The notes beneath the pieces were generated by a model. The model had not been told where the DNA came from. It made no database searches and was given only the letters and a program-made list of their open reading frames with translations. From JAJEEA01 sp965116765 (lineage in GTDB: Bacteria > Acidobacteriota > Vicinamibacteria > Vicinamibacterales > UBA8438): DNA of 64,000 nucleotides. This document shows, one piece after another, positions 26,341 through 34,917 of the stretch. The stretch is taken from assembly GCA_965116765.1 (NCBI GenBank), contig OZ220718.1, positions 3,782,001 to 3,846,000 on the forward strand, read 5' to 3'. The first letter of the stretch is position 1. Each line of letters begins with the position of its first letter. A program made the translations under genes and the position numbers.

Positions 26341-27480
26341 TCAATTGCTGCAGACCGGCGGCGCCTCGTAGTCCAGCCCCAGCAGGCGGAAGTAGTTCTC
26401 GCCGAGGGCGATGTTGCGGAAGGCCCCGTCGTTCAGGTAGCCGAGGATGCGGCTGTTGACGTCGAGCTCCTCGCGGTAGACGTCGAAGTCCTTGTCGCGC
26501 GACGCGAGAAAGTCGGTGCCGGGGAGAATCCGCTCGGAGTGGGCGTTCAGGAACGGGACGTAGGCGGCCCGGCCCTCCGGGGTCGAGAAGTAGGCGTCGT
26601 CGAGCACCCGCCACGTGATGTCGAGCATCAGGTTGGGGTGGCGCTCGAGCATCGACGCCATCAGCTCGGCGTGCCGCACCGGGTCCATGGTGGTCAGCTC
26701 GCGCGACAGCCCCATGTGGACCCAGACGATGGGGTTGTCGGGATAGGCGTCGAGCACCTGCTCCATCAGCGGCAGGTAGCGAGTCGGCTCCTCGTCGCTC
26801 CCGAGGTCGGCGTGGATGGCGATGGGGATGCCGCGCTCGCGCAGCACCGCCATGAAGCCGGCCCAGGCGGCGATGGCCTCGGCCGGCACCGGCCCCCGCC
26901 CGTTGGCGAAGACCGCCTGCTTGACGAGGTTGACCTCGCCCATCCATCGGAAGAGGCCGGGGTACTCCGTGTCGAGCAGCGCCATGCCGTCGAGGACCGA
27001 CTCGGGGTCGGCGAGGTCCGGGAAGGTCATGGCCAGCGTCAGGTGGAGGCCCTCGGGCGTCTTGACGACCGCGTTGGCGGCGTTGACGAAGTCGTTCCTC
27101 AGCGTCGGCGCCAACGGCGTGCCGGGGCAGTCGAGGTAGTAGGTGCACGGGGAAGACGCGGGCAGCATCTGGCCGATGCCGTAGACGTTGGCGAAGAGGA
27201 CGCCGGTCGCCTCGAGATACTGCACGATCTCCTCGAACGGGACGGCGGGCCCGCCGAACGGCCGGAAGTGGATGTGGCTGTCGACGACCGTCGTCTGCGG
27301 CTGCACTGACCGGTCGTAGCACGCGGCGCCGTCGCCGCGGAACGCGTCCAGGGTCAGCGGGGGCGGCGCGCCGACGGCCGAGGACTGGGCGGATGCTCCG
27401 GCCGGCACGGCGGCCAGCGCAGCCAGCAGACCGGCAACGATCACCCCGGCGCCGACGATTCGTTTCGCGTCGCTAATCAT
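26341..27480 (-). CDS. Exported amidohydrolase-2 family (TIM-barrel) hydrolase
   Basis: This 379-residue protein has a signal peptide (VGAGVIVAGLLAALAAVPAGASAQ). The metal-binding VDSHIHFRPFGG (HxH) begins the barrel, and AIHADLGS, IVWVHMGLS, and the late LPGTDFLASRD Asp region complete a PF04909-type site. These enzymes hydrolyse or decarboxylate small cyclic or aromatic compounds. The export signal is notable because most relatives are cytoplasmic. The ATG at 27480 starts the signal peptide; longer upstream reading is antisense-like low-complexity sequence. No operon partner is apparent. Confidence 0.8.
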   Translation of the reverse strand: MISDAKRIVGAGVIVAGLLAALAAVPAGASAQSSAVGAPPPLTLDAFRGDGAACYDRSVQPQTTVVDSHIHFRPFGGPAVPFEEIVQYLEATGVLFANVYGIGQMLPASSPCTYYLDCPGTPLAPTLRNDFVNAANAVVKTPEGLHLTLAMTFPDLADPESVLDGMALLDTEYPGLFRWMGEVNLVKQAVFANGRGPVPAEAIAAWAGFMAVLRERGIPIAIHADLGSDEEPTRYLPLMEQVLDAYPDNPIVWVHMGLSRELTTMDPVRHAELMASMLERHPNLMLDITWRVLDDAYFSTPEGRAAYVPFLNAHSERILPGTDFLASRDKDFDVYREELDVNSRILGYLNDGAFRNIALGENYFRLLGLDYEAPPVCSN

Positions 27481-27581
27481 GGCAGACAGCGTACCGCACG
27501 CCACCCGCCGGGCGCCACCGTGGCGGCGGCGGGAAAGTGCCGAGGTGTCGCCGGTCCGGCGGCGCATGCGCACGTCGGTCT

Positions 27582-27893
27582 TCATGCGGCGTTCGGGCTC
27601 TTGCCCGCCGCCATGAAGGTGGAGAGTGTCCCCTCGAGGGTTCCGGTGCGGTCGCGCAGGTCGGCGATGTCTCGCCCGATCGGTTCGATGCGTCTGTTCG
27701 TCTCGTCGAGCCGATTCCCCAGAGTCTGCAGGCCATTGCTCGCATCGTCGAGGCGCCGGTTCATGTCGGTTCGGAGGTCGGCAATTCGCGCCGTCACGTT
27801 CGTTGCCAGCATACGGACCATCAAGCCCATGATTCCGATCGTCCCGATTCCGGTGCCGACGATCGACATGATGATCGTTGTCGTGTCGCTCAT
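27582..27893 (-). CDS. Small membrane-anchored coiled-coil protein
   Basis: A 103-residue product with one transmembrane segment (IIMSIVGTGIGTIGIMGLMV) followed by a long coiled coil (ATNVTARIADLRTDMNRRLD through LGNRLDETNRRIEPIGRDIA) that would lie on one side of the membrane. The pattern of repeated R..D...RLD heptads is shared with DUF1640/XhlA-like small proteins. GAGGAG lies six nt before ATG 27893. The 59-residue protein at 15131-15310 has the same architecture. Function unknown. Confidence 0.6.
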   Translation of the reverse strand: MSDTTTIIMSIVGTGIGTIGIMGLMVRMLATNVTARIADLRTDMNRRLDDASNGLQTLGNRLDETNRRIEPIGRDIADLRDRTGTLEGTLSTFMAAGKSPNAA

Positions 27894-28035
27894 TTCGCTC
27901 CTCACGATACCACGGCTCCTCGCTGCAACGGTCACCGTTCCGGGAACTCAAGACTCCAGGTAACCCACTGAACACAAACGACTTCAACTGGTTCGCGCCA
28001 AGGGAGCGGTTCCTGTCGGCTTGCGGTCGCCGCGT

Positions 28036-29070
28036 TCAGTCCCCGGCGCCCAGCTGGACCCGGTTCCGGCCGTTCGCCTTGGCCGCGTAGAGGGCCCGGT
28101 CGGCCCGCTCGACGAGCCCCGCCGGCGTGGTGTCGGGCCCGGACACGGCCACCCCGAAGCTGGCCGTGACGCGGAGATCGGCCGGCCGGGGCGAAACCGA
28201 GTCGGGCCAGTAGTCCCGGATCCGCCGCCGAATCCGGTCCGCGCTCTGGCACGCGCCGGCGCCGGTGGTGCGGGGCATCACGATGGCGAACTCGTCGCCG
28301 CCGAACCGCGCGCAGAGATCGCCCGCCCGCACCGAGTCGTTGAAGACGGCGGCCAGCCCCTTCAGGAAGGCGTCGCCGGCGGGATGGCCGAGGGCGTCGT
28401 TCACCGACTTGAACCGGTCGATGTCGATGGCGACGAGGGCCACCGACTCGCGGTGCCGCCGCGCCCGCTCGAGCTCCTCCCCGAGCCGGGCGTCGAGACC
28501 GCCGCGGTTGAGGAGCCCGGTGAGGGGATCGACGGTCACCGCGTGCTCGAGGCGGTCGTTGTCCTGTTGCGCCCGTTCGTAGGCGAGGGCGAGGGCGGCG
28601 GTCGCGGCCAGCCCCTCCACGACCGGCAGGTCGGCCCCCTCGAACGGCCGCCCGTCCGCGCGGTCGGTCACGGTGACGGCCCCGAGCGCCGACCCGCGGA
28701 CCACCAGCGGCACGGAGAGGCAGGAGCCCTCGCGAGACGACAACCAGGGTTCCCCCGGCTCCCGGGCGGCGTCCGGCACGATCCGGGAGCGGCGGATCGC
28801 GAACGTCCGTCCGGTGACGCCCGCCCCGGGCGCGATGACGGAGCCGATGACGCACGGCACGGGAGTCCCGCGGGTGGCGGTGACGGTCAGCCCCCCGCCG
28901 GCGTCGTCACCGACGGCGAGCACCGCCCGCCGCGCCGCGACGGCGCCCGCGATGGTGTCGACGATGAACTGATGGAGGTCTTGCCGCCGGCTCGCGAGGG
29001 CGTGGACGAAGCCGTCCACGTCGACACCCCGCCGCTCGCCGGCCGCCCCGTCCACTGCCGATCCGCTCAT
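28036..29070 (-). CDS. GAF domain diguanylate cyclase (GGDEF)
   Basis: This 344-residue cytoplasmic protein has a GAF-like sensor at about 25-165 (VTATRGTPVPCV, LSVPLVVRGSALGAVTV). A complete GGDEF domain follows, with DPLTGLLNRGG, DIDRFKSVNDALGHPAGD and the active-site motif FGGDEF. An inhibitory I-site RxxD (RAGD) lies five residues before GGDEF, so product inhibition by c-di-GMP is expected. It converts two GTP to c-di-GMP in response to an unknown ligand. No EAL domain and no obvious operon partner. Confidence 0.88.
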   Translation of the reverse strand: MSGSAVDGAAGERRGVDVDGFVHALASRRQDLHQFIVDTIAGAVAARRAVLAVGDDAGGGLTVTATRGTPVPCVIGSVIAPGAGVTGRTFAIRRSRIVPDAAREPGEPWLSSREGSCLSVPLVVRGSALGAVTVTDRADGRPFEGADLPVVEGLAATAALALAYERAQQDNDRLEHAVTVDPLTGLLNRGGLDARLGEELERARRHRESVALVAIDIDRFKSVNDALGHPAGDAFLKGLAAVFNDSVRAGDLCARFGGDEFAIVMPRTTGAGACQSADRIRRRIRDYWPDSVSPRPADLRVTASFGVAVSGPDTTPAGLVERADRALYAAKANGRNRVQLGAGD

Positions 29071-29385
29071 GGCCTTCGTCGCTCCATGCCATCACGGGAG
29101 CAAGGGCCGTGCCAGACGCCCGCGACATGCCCGCCCGGCGCCGGGGGAAAGCCGGAGACGGCGACGCTGCAGGCGGCGGTCACCGGTCGGCGCACCGGCC
29201 GCGCAACCGCTCCGGTGGAAGCCCGTGCCGATCTCCGTCACCGGATCGCTGCGGCGGGCTCACGGTTCACCCCTGTGCCGCGAGACCGGGCTCCGCCGCG
29301 GCGGGAAGGGACCGGATTGCCGTGGCGGGCTCCCGTTCACCCCCGCCCCGGCCGCGCCGCCGCGAGCCGCGACGGCAGCCGCCGC
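29071..29385. other. Intergenic region with a short imperfect direct repeat
   Basis: A 315-nt gap upstream of the GGDEF gene and downstream of the TauD gene (both minus strand). It contains two similar 25-nt stretches with the core GGCGGGCTC and CGTTCACCCC, at about 29250 and 29318. There is no credible gene. The promoter of the GGDEF gene should lie near 29100. Confidence 0.3.
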
Positions 29386-30246
29386 CTACGTCGCAGCCGC
29401 AGCCGCCTGACCGGCCCGAGCGGGCGCATAGAACGGCCGATCGCCCTGAATGGTGACCCGGTAGCCGTGGCGGACCTCCGGGTAATAGTCCCAGACGGCG
29501 TGGTGCTGGGTGCACCGGTTGTCCCAGAACGCGACCGAGTCGGCGTGCCAGCGGAACCGGCACTGAATCTCGGGGGCGGCGCAGTGGCGCACGAGGAACG
29601 CGAGCAGGGCGTCGCTCTCGGCCCGCTTGAGCTCCTTGAACCCGGTGGTGAAACCCTCGTTGACGTAGAGGGCGGAGCGGCCGGTCTCGGGGTGGGTACG
29701 CACCGCGGGGTGCTCGGCCGACGGGTAGACGCCGTCGCGCAGATTGTCTCCGCCGTAGCGGCCGATGTAGTACTGCCGGCCCTCGTGCACCCCGGTCAGC
29801 TCCTCGAGCAGCCGCTGCATGCGGTCGGAGAGGGCCTCCCAGGCCGCGTACATGCTGGCGAACAGCGTGTCGCCGCCCGACGGCGGCGCCTGCTCGACGC
29901 GCAGGATGCTGCCCATCGGGGGGTCGACGTCGCACGAGACGTCCGAGTGCCACAGCTCGCCGGACACGAACTTCGAATCCCCGTCGGCGTGCACGACCAG
30001 GATCTCGGGATGCTCGGCGTCCTTCGGGGCGGCGGGGTGCACGTGCAGGTCCCCGAAGCGGCGGCCGAAGGCCTTGTGCTGCGGCCAGGTCAGCTTCTGG
30101 TCGCGGAAGAAGAGCACCAGGTGCTTCATCAGCGCGGTCCGGATGGCGTCGACGGCGTCGGGGGCGAGCGGCTGGCTCAGGTCGACCCCGGACACCTCGG
30201 CCCCGATGACCGGCGTTACCGGCTCGACCCGAATGTGATTCTGCAA
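29386..30246 (-). CDS. TauD/TfdA family Fe(II)/2-oxoglutarate dioxygenase
   Basis: A 286-residue enzyme that couples 2-oxoglutarate decarboxylation to hydroxylation of a small substrate such as a sulfonate or phenoxy acid. Motifs: GAEVSGVDLSQPL at the N-terminus, the first Fe ligands in WHSDVS (HxD), the distal His in CTQHHAVWDY, and the 2-oxoglutarate Arg in YRVTI. Start choice: TTG at 30246 has GGAAGG seven nt upstream and begins the conserved QNHIRVEPVTP block; there is no ATG in a suitable place. Substrate specificity cannot be read from sequence. Confidence 0.85.
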   Translation of the reverse strand: MQNHIRVEPVTPVIGAEVSGVDLSQPLAPDAVDAIRTALMKHLVLFFRDQKLTWPQHKAFGRRFGDLHVHPAAPKDAEHPEILVVHADGDSKFVSGELWHSDVSCDVDPPMGSILRVEQAPPSGGDTLFASMYAAWEALSDRMQRLLEELTGVHEGRQYYIGRYGGDNLRDGVYPSAEHPAVRTHPETGRSALYVNEGFTTGFKELKRAESDALLAFLVRHCAAPEIQCRFRWHADSVAFWDNRCTQHHAVWDYYPEVRHGYRVTIQGDRPFYAPARAGQAAAAAT

Positions 30247-30338
30247 CTGTGGACCTTCCGTCTTCCCGGGACCCGGGTCCCGTCTCCATTCGACAGCCGG
30301 CGGCGAGATCCGGCGTCCGACGGGGCGCGGCCCCCGCG

Positions 30339-30452
30339 CCGCCGTTCTACGGCGCAGACTCCTGGCCCGCCGATCGTCGTCTACGGCTCCGCCTGGGCGC
30401 CCGGTCAACCCTCCGGGGGTCCGCGCGGTTCTTCGGCAAGGACTCCCGGCTG
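30339..30452 (-). repeat. Dispersed 3'-end repeat, copy C (one unit plus a second hairpin)
   Basis: Read on the minus strand: a hairpin GGGAGTCCTTGCCGAAGAACC with right arm GCGCGGACCCCC, then GGAGGGTTGACCGGGCGCCC, GGCGGAGCCGTAGACGACGA, CGGCGGGCC, and again AGGAGTCTGCGCCGTAGAACG. It lies upstream of the TauD gene. Confidence 0.7.
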
Positions 30453-30807
30453 CCAACATTGTCGGCGCACCGGCGCCGGAGGGCAAGCCGGACGGCCCCG
30501 CCCGCGGTATGATGATGCACTCAAGGCAGGCTCGCCCGACGCCGGATGCGCGGCGGCGGCGCGCCCGCCTCCGATCCGCCATCGGCCGGGGGAGCGGCAC
30601 GGGCCGCACGGTAGGAGCTTTCTTGCGTCCCGGCCGGCGGCAATCGTGATATGTACCCGGAACCGCGGTGATCGCGCGGCGGGCGGCGTCGACGAGTCGG
30701 ATCGATTCCACGTGCGCGTTCGTGGCGCGGCGGCAGGCGCAGCGGTGCCCCGCCCGTCGCGGCCCCGGCCCTGATCGGCGGGGACAGCCCTATCCAAGGA
30801 GGCCACC
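30453..30807 (+). other. Leader region of the cytochrome/beta-propeller cluster
   Basis: No supported gene is seen. A TATGAT-like box occurs at about 30508 and AAGGAGG lies just before ATG 30808. The region probably holds the promoter of the downstream cluster. Confidence 0.3.
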
Positions 30808-31212
30808 ATGACGATCGTCCTGGCTCTGACCGCGCTGCTGGCGCTGCCGCAGGAGGAACCGCCGACCCTCGACTACGGGTACTACAAGGCGAACGTGGAG
30901 CCGATCTTCACCGAGAGGAAGCCGGGCTTCACCCGCTGCGTCGTGTGCCACACGGAAGGCCGGGTCGGGTTCCTGCAGGAGCTCGAGCGGGGCGCCGACG
31001 GCTGGACCGACGAGCAGTCGCGCATGAACTTCGAGGCGGTGTCGAGGCTCGTCATCCCCGGCAAGCCGCTCGAGAGCCGGCTGCTGATGCATCCCCTCGA
31101 GCGCGACGCGGGCGGCGACGAGTTCCACAACGGCGGGCGGCAGTTCACGTCGCAGGAAGATCCCTGGTTCCAGACCCTCTCGGCCTGGGTGCTCGGGGAG
31201 ACCGCTCAGTAG
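30808..31212 (+). CDS. Small exported protein with one CxxCH haem motif
   Basis: This 134-residue protein has a short hydrophobic N-terminus (MTIVLALTALLALP) and one haem motif, CVVCH, at about residue 45. The context YYKANVEPIFTERKPGFTRCVVCH is like Planctomycete-type cytochrome C domains. A later PLESRLLMHPLERDAGGDEF is also typical of these proteins. AAGGAGG lies upstream. It leads a three-gene cluster with a YVTN beta-propeller protein and a second cytochrome and probably carries electrons in the periplasm. Confidence 0.75.
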   Translation: MTIVLALTALLALPQEEPPTLDYGYYKANVEPIFTERKPGFTRCVVCHTEGRVGFLQELERGADGWTDEQSRMNFEAVSRLVIPGKPLESRLLMHPLERDAGGDEFHNGGRQFTSQEDPWFQTLSAWVLGETAQ

Positions 31213-31252
31213 CAGCCGGAAGGACCGCGCTTCAAGAGAAGGAGTTCGAGCA

Positions 31253-32278
31253 ATGGTCACGACACGCAGACTGGTGGTTCTGGCGGCGATCGCCGCCCTC
31301 GTCATCCCGGTCGCGGCGGCGGCGCAGACGGTCCGGATCATCCAGACCAACAGCGCCGGCGACAACGTGCACGTCATCGATCCGCTCACCAACGAGGTGA
31401 TCGGCGTGATCCACGGGATCGAGCGCGCCCACGGGGCGGCGCCGTCGCCCGACGGCAAGAAGCTCTACGTCGCCAACGAGTCCGACGACACCGTCGACAT
31501 CGTCGACATGCAGTCGCTCGAGGTCGTCAAGAAGGTCGAGCTCATCGGCCGTCCCAACAACATCGCCATCACCCCGGACGGCCGCAAGGTCTACACCGCC
31601 ATCGCCGAGTCGCCGGGGGCCCTGCAGGTCCTCGACACCGAGACCGAGGAGATGACCGCGGTCATCTCGGTGCACGGCGGGGTCCACAACACCTACGTGA
31701 CCCCGGACGGCAAGTACGCCATCGCCGGCATGGTCGGCGGGCGCAACATCACCGTCGTAAGCACCGAGCAGGACTTCCCGGTGTGGACGACGTACTCGGA
31801 CCTCGGCATCCGCCCGATGACCTTCGAGGTCAACGAGGACGGGTCGACGAAGCACATCTACGCCCAGCTCTCCAACTTCAACGGGTTCGGCGTGCTCGAC
31901 TTCGAGACCCGCAAGTGGGTCGACCGCGTCGAGTACCCCGAGCTGCCGAACAACGAGCGGACCCCGGGGCACGGCGGCAACACCGCCCACGGCATCGGCG
32001 TGACCCCCGACGGCAACTACCTGGTCGCCAACAGCAGCCTGAACAGCAGCGTGTACGTCTACAGCCTGCCCGAACGCGAGCTGGTGGGCGGCGTGCGCGT
32101 GGGCCACTCGCCGAACTGGGTCACCATCACCCCCGACAGCAAGTACGCGTACATCTCGATGTCGGGCGACAACAACGTCGCCGTCATCGACATCGCGACG
32201 GTCGAGCTGGTGACCAAGATCGAGACCGGCGGGCAGGTTCCCAAGCGGAACGCGACGCTGATCGTCGACGACGACTAG
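31253..32278 (+). CDS. Periplasmic YVTN-type beta-propeller protein
   Basis: This 341-residue protein has a signal peptide ending near AAAAQ and repeated blades with the pattern xxITPDGxxVYxAxxxx (ITPDGRKVYTA, VTPDGKYAIAG, VTPDGNYLVAN, ITPDSKYAYIS). Such YncE/NirF-like propellers bind cofactors or partner proteins. No haem motif is present. Its position between two monohaem proteins suggests it belongs to a periplasmic redox or binding complex; that is an inference. GGAG sits upstream of ATG 31253. Confidence 0.8.
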   Translation: MVTTRRLVVLAAIAALVIPVAAAAQTVRIIQTNSAGDNVHVIDPLTNEVIGVIHGIERAHGAAPSPDGKKLYVANESDDTVDIVDMQSLEVVKKVELIGRPNNIAITPDGRKVYTAIAESPGALQVLDTETEEMTAVISVHGGVHNTYVTPDGKYAIAGMVGGRNITVVSTEQDFPVWTTYSDLGIRPMTFEVNEDGSTKHIYAQLSNFNGFGVLDFETRKWVDRVEYPELPNNERTPGHGGNTAHGIGVTPDGNYLVANSSLNSSVYVYSLPERELVGGVRVGHSPNWVTITPDSKYAYISMSGDNNVAVIDIATVELVTKIETGGQVPKRNATLIVDDD

Positions 32279-32285
32279 AACTCGA

Positions 32286-32407
32286 CGAGCCGGGGTCTGC
32301 GCCGCAGAACGGCGCGGACTCCGGCCGGGTCGGCTGGGCGCCAAGCGGTTGCCGCGGCGCGACCTCGCGGTCGCCACCAGCGACGATCGGCGGGCCAGAC
32401 CGGCTTC
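32286..32407 (+). repeat. Dispersed 3'-end repeat, copy D
   Basis: The hairpin GTCTGCGCCGCAGAACGGCG is followed by CGGACTCCGGCCGGGTCGGC, TGGGCGCC, an insertion of about 45 nt, and the terminal block CGACGATCGGCGGGCC. It begins 7 nt after the TAG of the beta-propeller gene, i.e. at a 3' end, and could stop or modulate transcription between it and the cytochrome gene. Confidence 0.7.
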
Positions 32408-32467
32408 GGGAGCACGCGGGAGCGGGGGGGCCTTCGAGCTCCCCCGCTGTCGCCCACGGACTCGAAC

Positions 32468-32878
32468 ATGCGCGTGTTTCTTCCCGCGGCAGGGGCGGTC
32501 CTCGCGGGGTCCGTCGCGATCGCGGCCAACGGCCAGGCCCCCGCGGGCGCCCTCTACACGTCGGCCCAGGCCGACGCGGGCGAGGTGCTGTACGACGAGC
32601 AGTGCGTCTCGTGCCACGGCACCCTGAGCGCCTTCTTTCCCGAGATGGCCGCCCTGCTCGGCGACCACACCTTTCGGCAACGGTGGGAGGGCCGCTCCAT
32701 CGGCGAGCTGTTCCAGCTGATCCAGGAGGAGATGCCGCAGGACGCCCCCGGCAGCCTGTCGAACGACGAGACCGCGAGCCTCGTCGCCTTCATCCTCGCC
32801 GGCAACCGGTTCCCCGCCGGAGACACCGCGCTGTCGAACGACCTCGAGACCTTGAACGACATCCCGTTCGCGCCCTGA
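32468..32878 (+). CDS. Exported c-type cytochrome (monohaem)
   Basis: This 136-residue protein has a signal peptide and one haem motif (CVSCHG, about residues 46-51) in the context GEVLYDEQCVSCHGTL. The distal Met ligand is probably in QEEMPQDAPGSLS. The form is a typical class I cytochrome c that accepts electrons from periplasmic dehydrogenases. It follows the beta-propeller gene on the same strand, separated by repeat copy D. Confidence 0.85.
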   Translation: MRVFLPAAGAVLAGSVAIAANGQAPAGALYTSAQADAGEVLYDEQCVSCHGTLSAFFPEMAALLGDHTFRQRWEGRSIGELFQLIQEEMPQDAPGSLSNDETASLVAFILAGNRFPAGDTALSNDLETLNDIPFAP

Positions 32879-33086
32879 CCGCCGGCGGCGGACCCTTCCA
32901 GGAGACCGTGGTGAAACGCCGCGTTGCACCGCGTCCGCAAGGGCACCAGCGAGCAGCCGAGGCGCCCGCGTGGCGAGGGGCGATTGGGCATATGCAACCG
33001 AGGAGCGACGCAGCCTCGCGGGATGCATCGCCGATCGACTGCAGCGGGCACTGTCACCACGGGCTTACGAAACCGCACTCTCGACC

Positions 33087-34082
33087 ATGATCTCGACCCG
33101 CTTCACCGAAATCTTCGGCATCGAGCACCCCATCGTGCAGGGCGGCATGCAGAACGTGGGCGTCGCCGAGCTCGTCTCGGCCGTCGCCGACGCCGGCGCC
33201 CTCGGGTTCCTGACCGCGCTGACGCAGCCCTCGCCCGAGGCCCTGACGCGCGAGATCGCCCGCACCCGCGGCATGACCGACCGGCCGTTCGGGGTGAACC
33301 TCACGATTCTCCCGACCCTGAAGCCGATCCCCTACGAGGAGTACGCGCAGGCCATCGTCGAGTCGGGCATCCGGATCGTCGAGACCGCCGGCAACAACCC
33401 GCAGCGGTTCCTGCCCGGGTTCAAGGCGGCCGGCATCAAGGTCGTACACAAGTGCACGTCGGTGCGGCACGCGGTGAAGGCCGAGACCATCGGCTGCGAC
33501 GCCGTCAGCATCGACGGCTTCGAGTGCGCGGGGCACCCGGGCGAGGACGACATCCCCGGGCTCGTCCTCATCCCGTGCGCGGCCGACCGGGTGAGCATCC
33601 CGATGATCGCCTCGGGCGGCTTCGGCGACGCCCGCGGCCTCGTCGCCGCCCTCGCCCTCGGGGCCGACGGCATGAACATGGGCACCCGGTTCATGGCCAC
33701 CCGCGAGGCCCCGATTCACGACAACATCAAGCAGGCGCTGGTCGCCGCCACCGAGCGCGACACCGCCCTCATCTTCCGCTCGCTGCGCAACACCGCGCGG
33801 GTCTTCCGCAACGCCGTCTCCGACGAGGTCAACTCCATCGAGGCCGGCGGCGACGCCACCATCGACGACATCAGGCACCTCGTCTCGGGCGAGCGCGGCA
33901 AGCAGGCCCTCGACACCGGCGACACCGACGCCGGCATCTGGTCGGCGGGCATGGTGGCGGGGCTCATCCACGACGTCCCCACCTGCCGCGAGCTCGTGGA
34001 CCGCATCATGCGCGAGGCCGTCGCGATCATCGACGCGCGCCTCGCCGGCATGCGGCCGGCGGTTCCGGCGGCCACGGTGTAG
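33087..34082 (+). CDS. Nitronate monooxygenase / FMN-dependent 2-nitropropane dioxygenase-like oxidoreductase
   Basis: A 331-residue TIM-barrel flavoprotein. N-terminal FGIEHPIVQGGMQNVGVAEL and GALGFLTAL bind FMN. IGCDAVSIDGFECAGHPGED contains the catalytic-region His-Pro-Gly motif. IPMIASGGFGDARGLVAALALGADGMNMGTRF is the phosphate-binding segment. These enzymes oxidise nitronates or, in other members, act as enoyl reductases (FabK type). The ATG at 33087 begins the conserved start; an upstream in-frame ATG at 32970 would add 39 atypical residues. No operon partner. Confidence 0.87.
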   Translation: MISTRFTEIFGIEHPIVQGGMQNVGVAELVSAVADAGALGFLTALTQPSPEALTREIARTRGMTDRPFGVNLTILPTLKPIPYEEYAQAIVESGIRIVETAGNNPQRFLPGFKAAGIKVVHKCTSVRHAVKAETIGCDAVSIDGFECAGHPGEDDIPGLVLIPCAADRVSIPMIASGGFGDARGLVAALALGADGMNMGTRFMATREAPIHDNIKQALVAATERDTALIFRSLRNTARVFRNAVSDEVNSIEAGGDATIDDIRHLVSGERGKQALDTGDTDAGIWSAGMVAGLIHDVPTCRELVDRIMREAVAIIDARLAGMRPAVPAATV

Positions 34083-34226
34083 GCCGAGGGTCACCCTCGC
34101 CAACACTCCACGCCGCCCACGAGGAGGGCGGCGGAGGCACCGGCGGCGTCCTGATCGTCACGCGGGACGACGAGAAGGCGGATCGCGCGCTGGCGTTGCG
34201 GCTCGCAAGTCTGAGTGGGCGCCCGA
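34083..34226. other. Intergenic sequence with possible coding remnant
   Basis: A short plus-strand stretch (about 34125-34215) reads GGVLIVTRDDEKADRALALR, then SLSGRPINGG, without a usable start. It may be a remnant. A weak resemblance to the dispersed repeat (GGGCGCCCGATCAACGG) lies near 34218. Confidence 0.2.
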
Positions 34227-34685
34227 TCAACGGCGGCCGGGTCGGTCCGCTCGGCTCGCACCGCCTGAACGCACCCGGGAGCGCGCTCGTTCCAGGCGGG
34301 CCGGCACGCCGATGGCAGCGCGCACGGCGTCACCTTCGGTTGACTGCGGCCGGCGGGCGGCGACCCCGCACGGCCAGGCGACCAGGAGCACGCTCCCGGC
34401 GTCCCGCAGCACCACGTCGACCCGGCCGGCGCCGTGCTCGTGCAGCCACCGGACCGCCGCGGCCAGCCGGCACCGCGCGCCCGCCGTGTACCGGCCGAAC
34501 GCCAGGATCACCGGCCCTACCAGCACTGCGCCGCCCACGGCCCTCCGGCCCGGCGCCCGCCCCACCACGGCCGGCCCCGTCCCGAGCGCAGCCGCCAGCA
34601 TGGTGCGCGCGTCGCACCGATGCCGCCGCCGGCCGTGTCGCAGCCTCACGTCGCACCCGTCGTCAAGACCTGTCGTGTCCTTCAT
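34227..34685 (-). CDS. Possible small protein, function unknown (doubtful)
   Basis: This open frame of 152 codons begins MKDTTGLDDGCDVRLRHG and includes a plausible region (LAAAVRWLHEHGAGRVDVVL, then SVLLVAWPCGVAARRPQ). It lies in an 835-nt gap that otherwise has no gene. There is no ribosome-binding site and no recognised domain. The C-terminal 25 residues are Arg-rich and look non-coding. I list it only as a candidate. Confidence 0.2.
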   Translation of the reverse strand: MKDTTGLDDGCDVRLRHGRRRHRCDARTMLAAALGTGPAVVGRAPGRRAVGGAVLVGPVILAFGRYTAGARCRLAAAVRWLHEHGAGRVDVVLRDAGSVLLVAWPCGVAARRPQSTEGDAVRAAIGVPARLERARSRVRSGGASRADRPGRR

Positions 34686-34917
34686 GCGGCTGTTACATGC
34701 ATTTTTCGTGCCCGACCGATTCGCAACCACGGATCGGAGGCCGGGCGCAGCGCGCGCCCCGGCCGCGCGCGCCAGGATGCCGCGGACCGCGTGTGGCATG
34801 ATCGACGTGCCCGCTGACACCGGTCCGACGACGCGAGGATCGCCACGGCCGGTCGAGCGGGACGAAGCGCGGCTAGGGCACGACGTCGTCCCGCGCCGGC
34901 ACTAGGACCGCCACGGA

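Noticed and set aside
29240..29345. Two similar 25-nt stretches as part of the dispersed repeat family
   Set aside because: They lack the GCGCCGTAGAA hairpin and the GGGCGCC block, so they are a separate minor local duplication at most.
34083..34330. Additional copies of the dispersed repeat near 34218
   Set aside because: Only a GGGCGCCCGATCAACGG-like piece matches; no hairpin or terminal block could be aligned.
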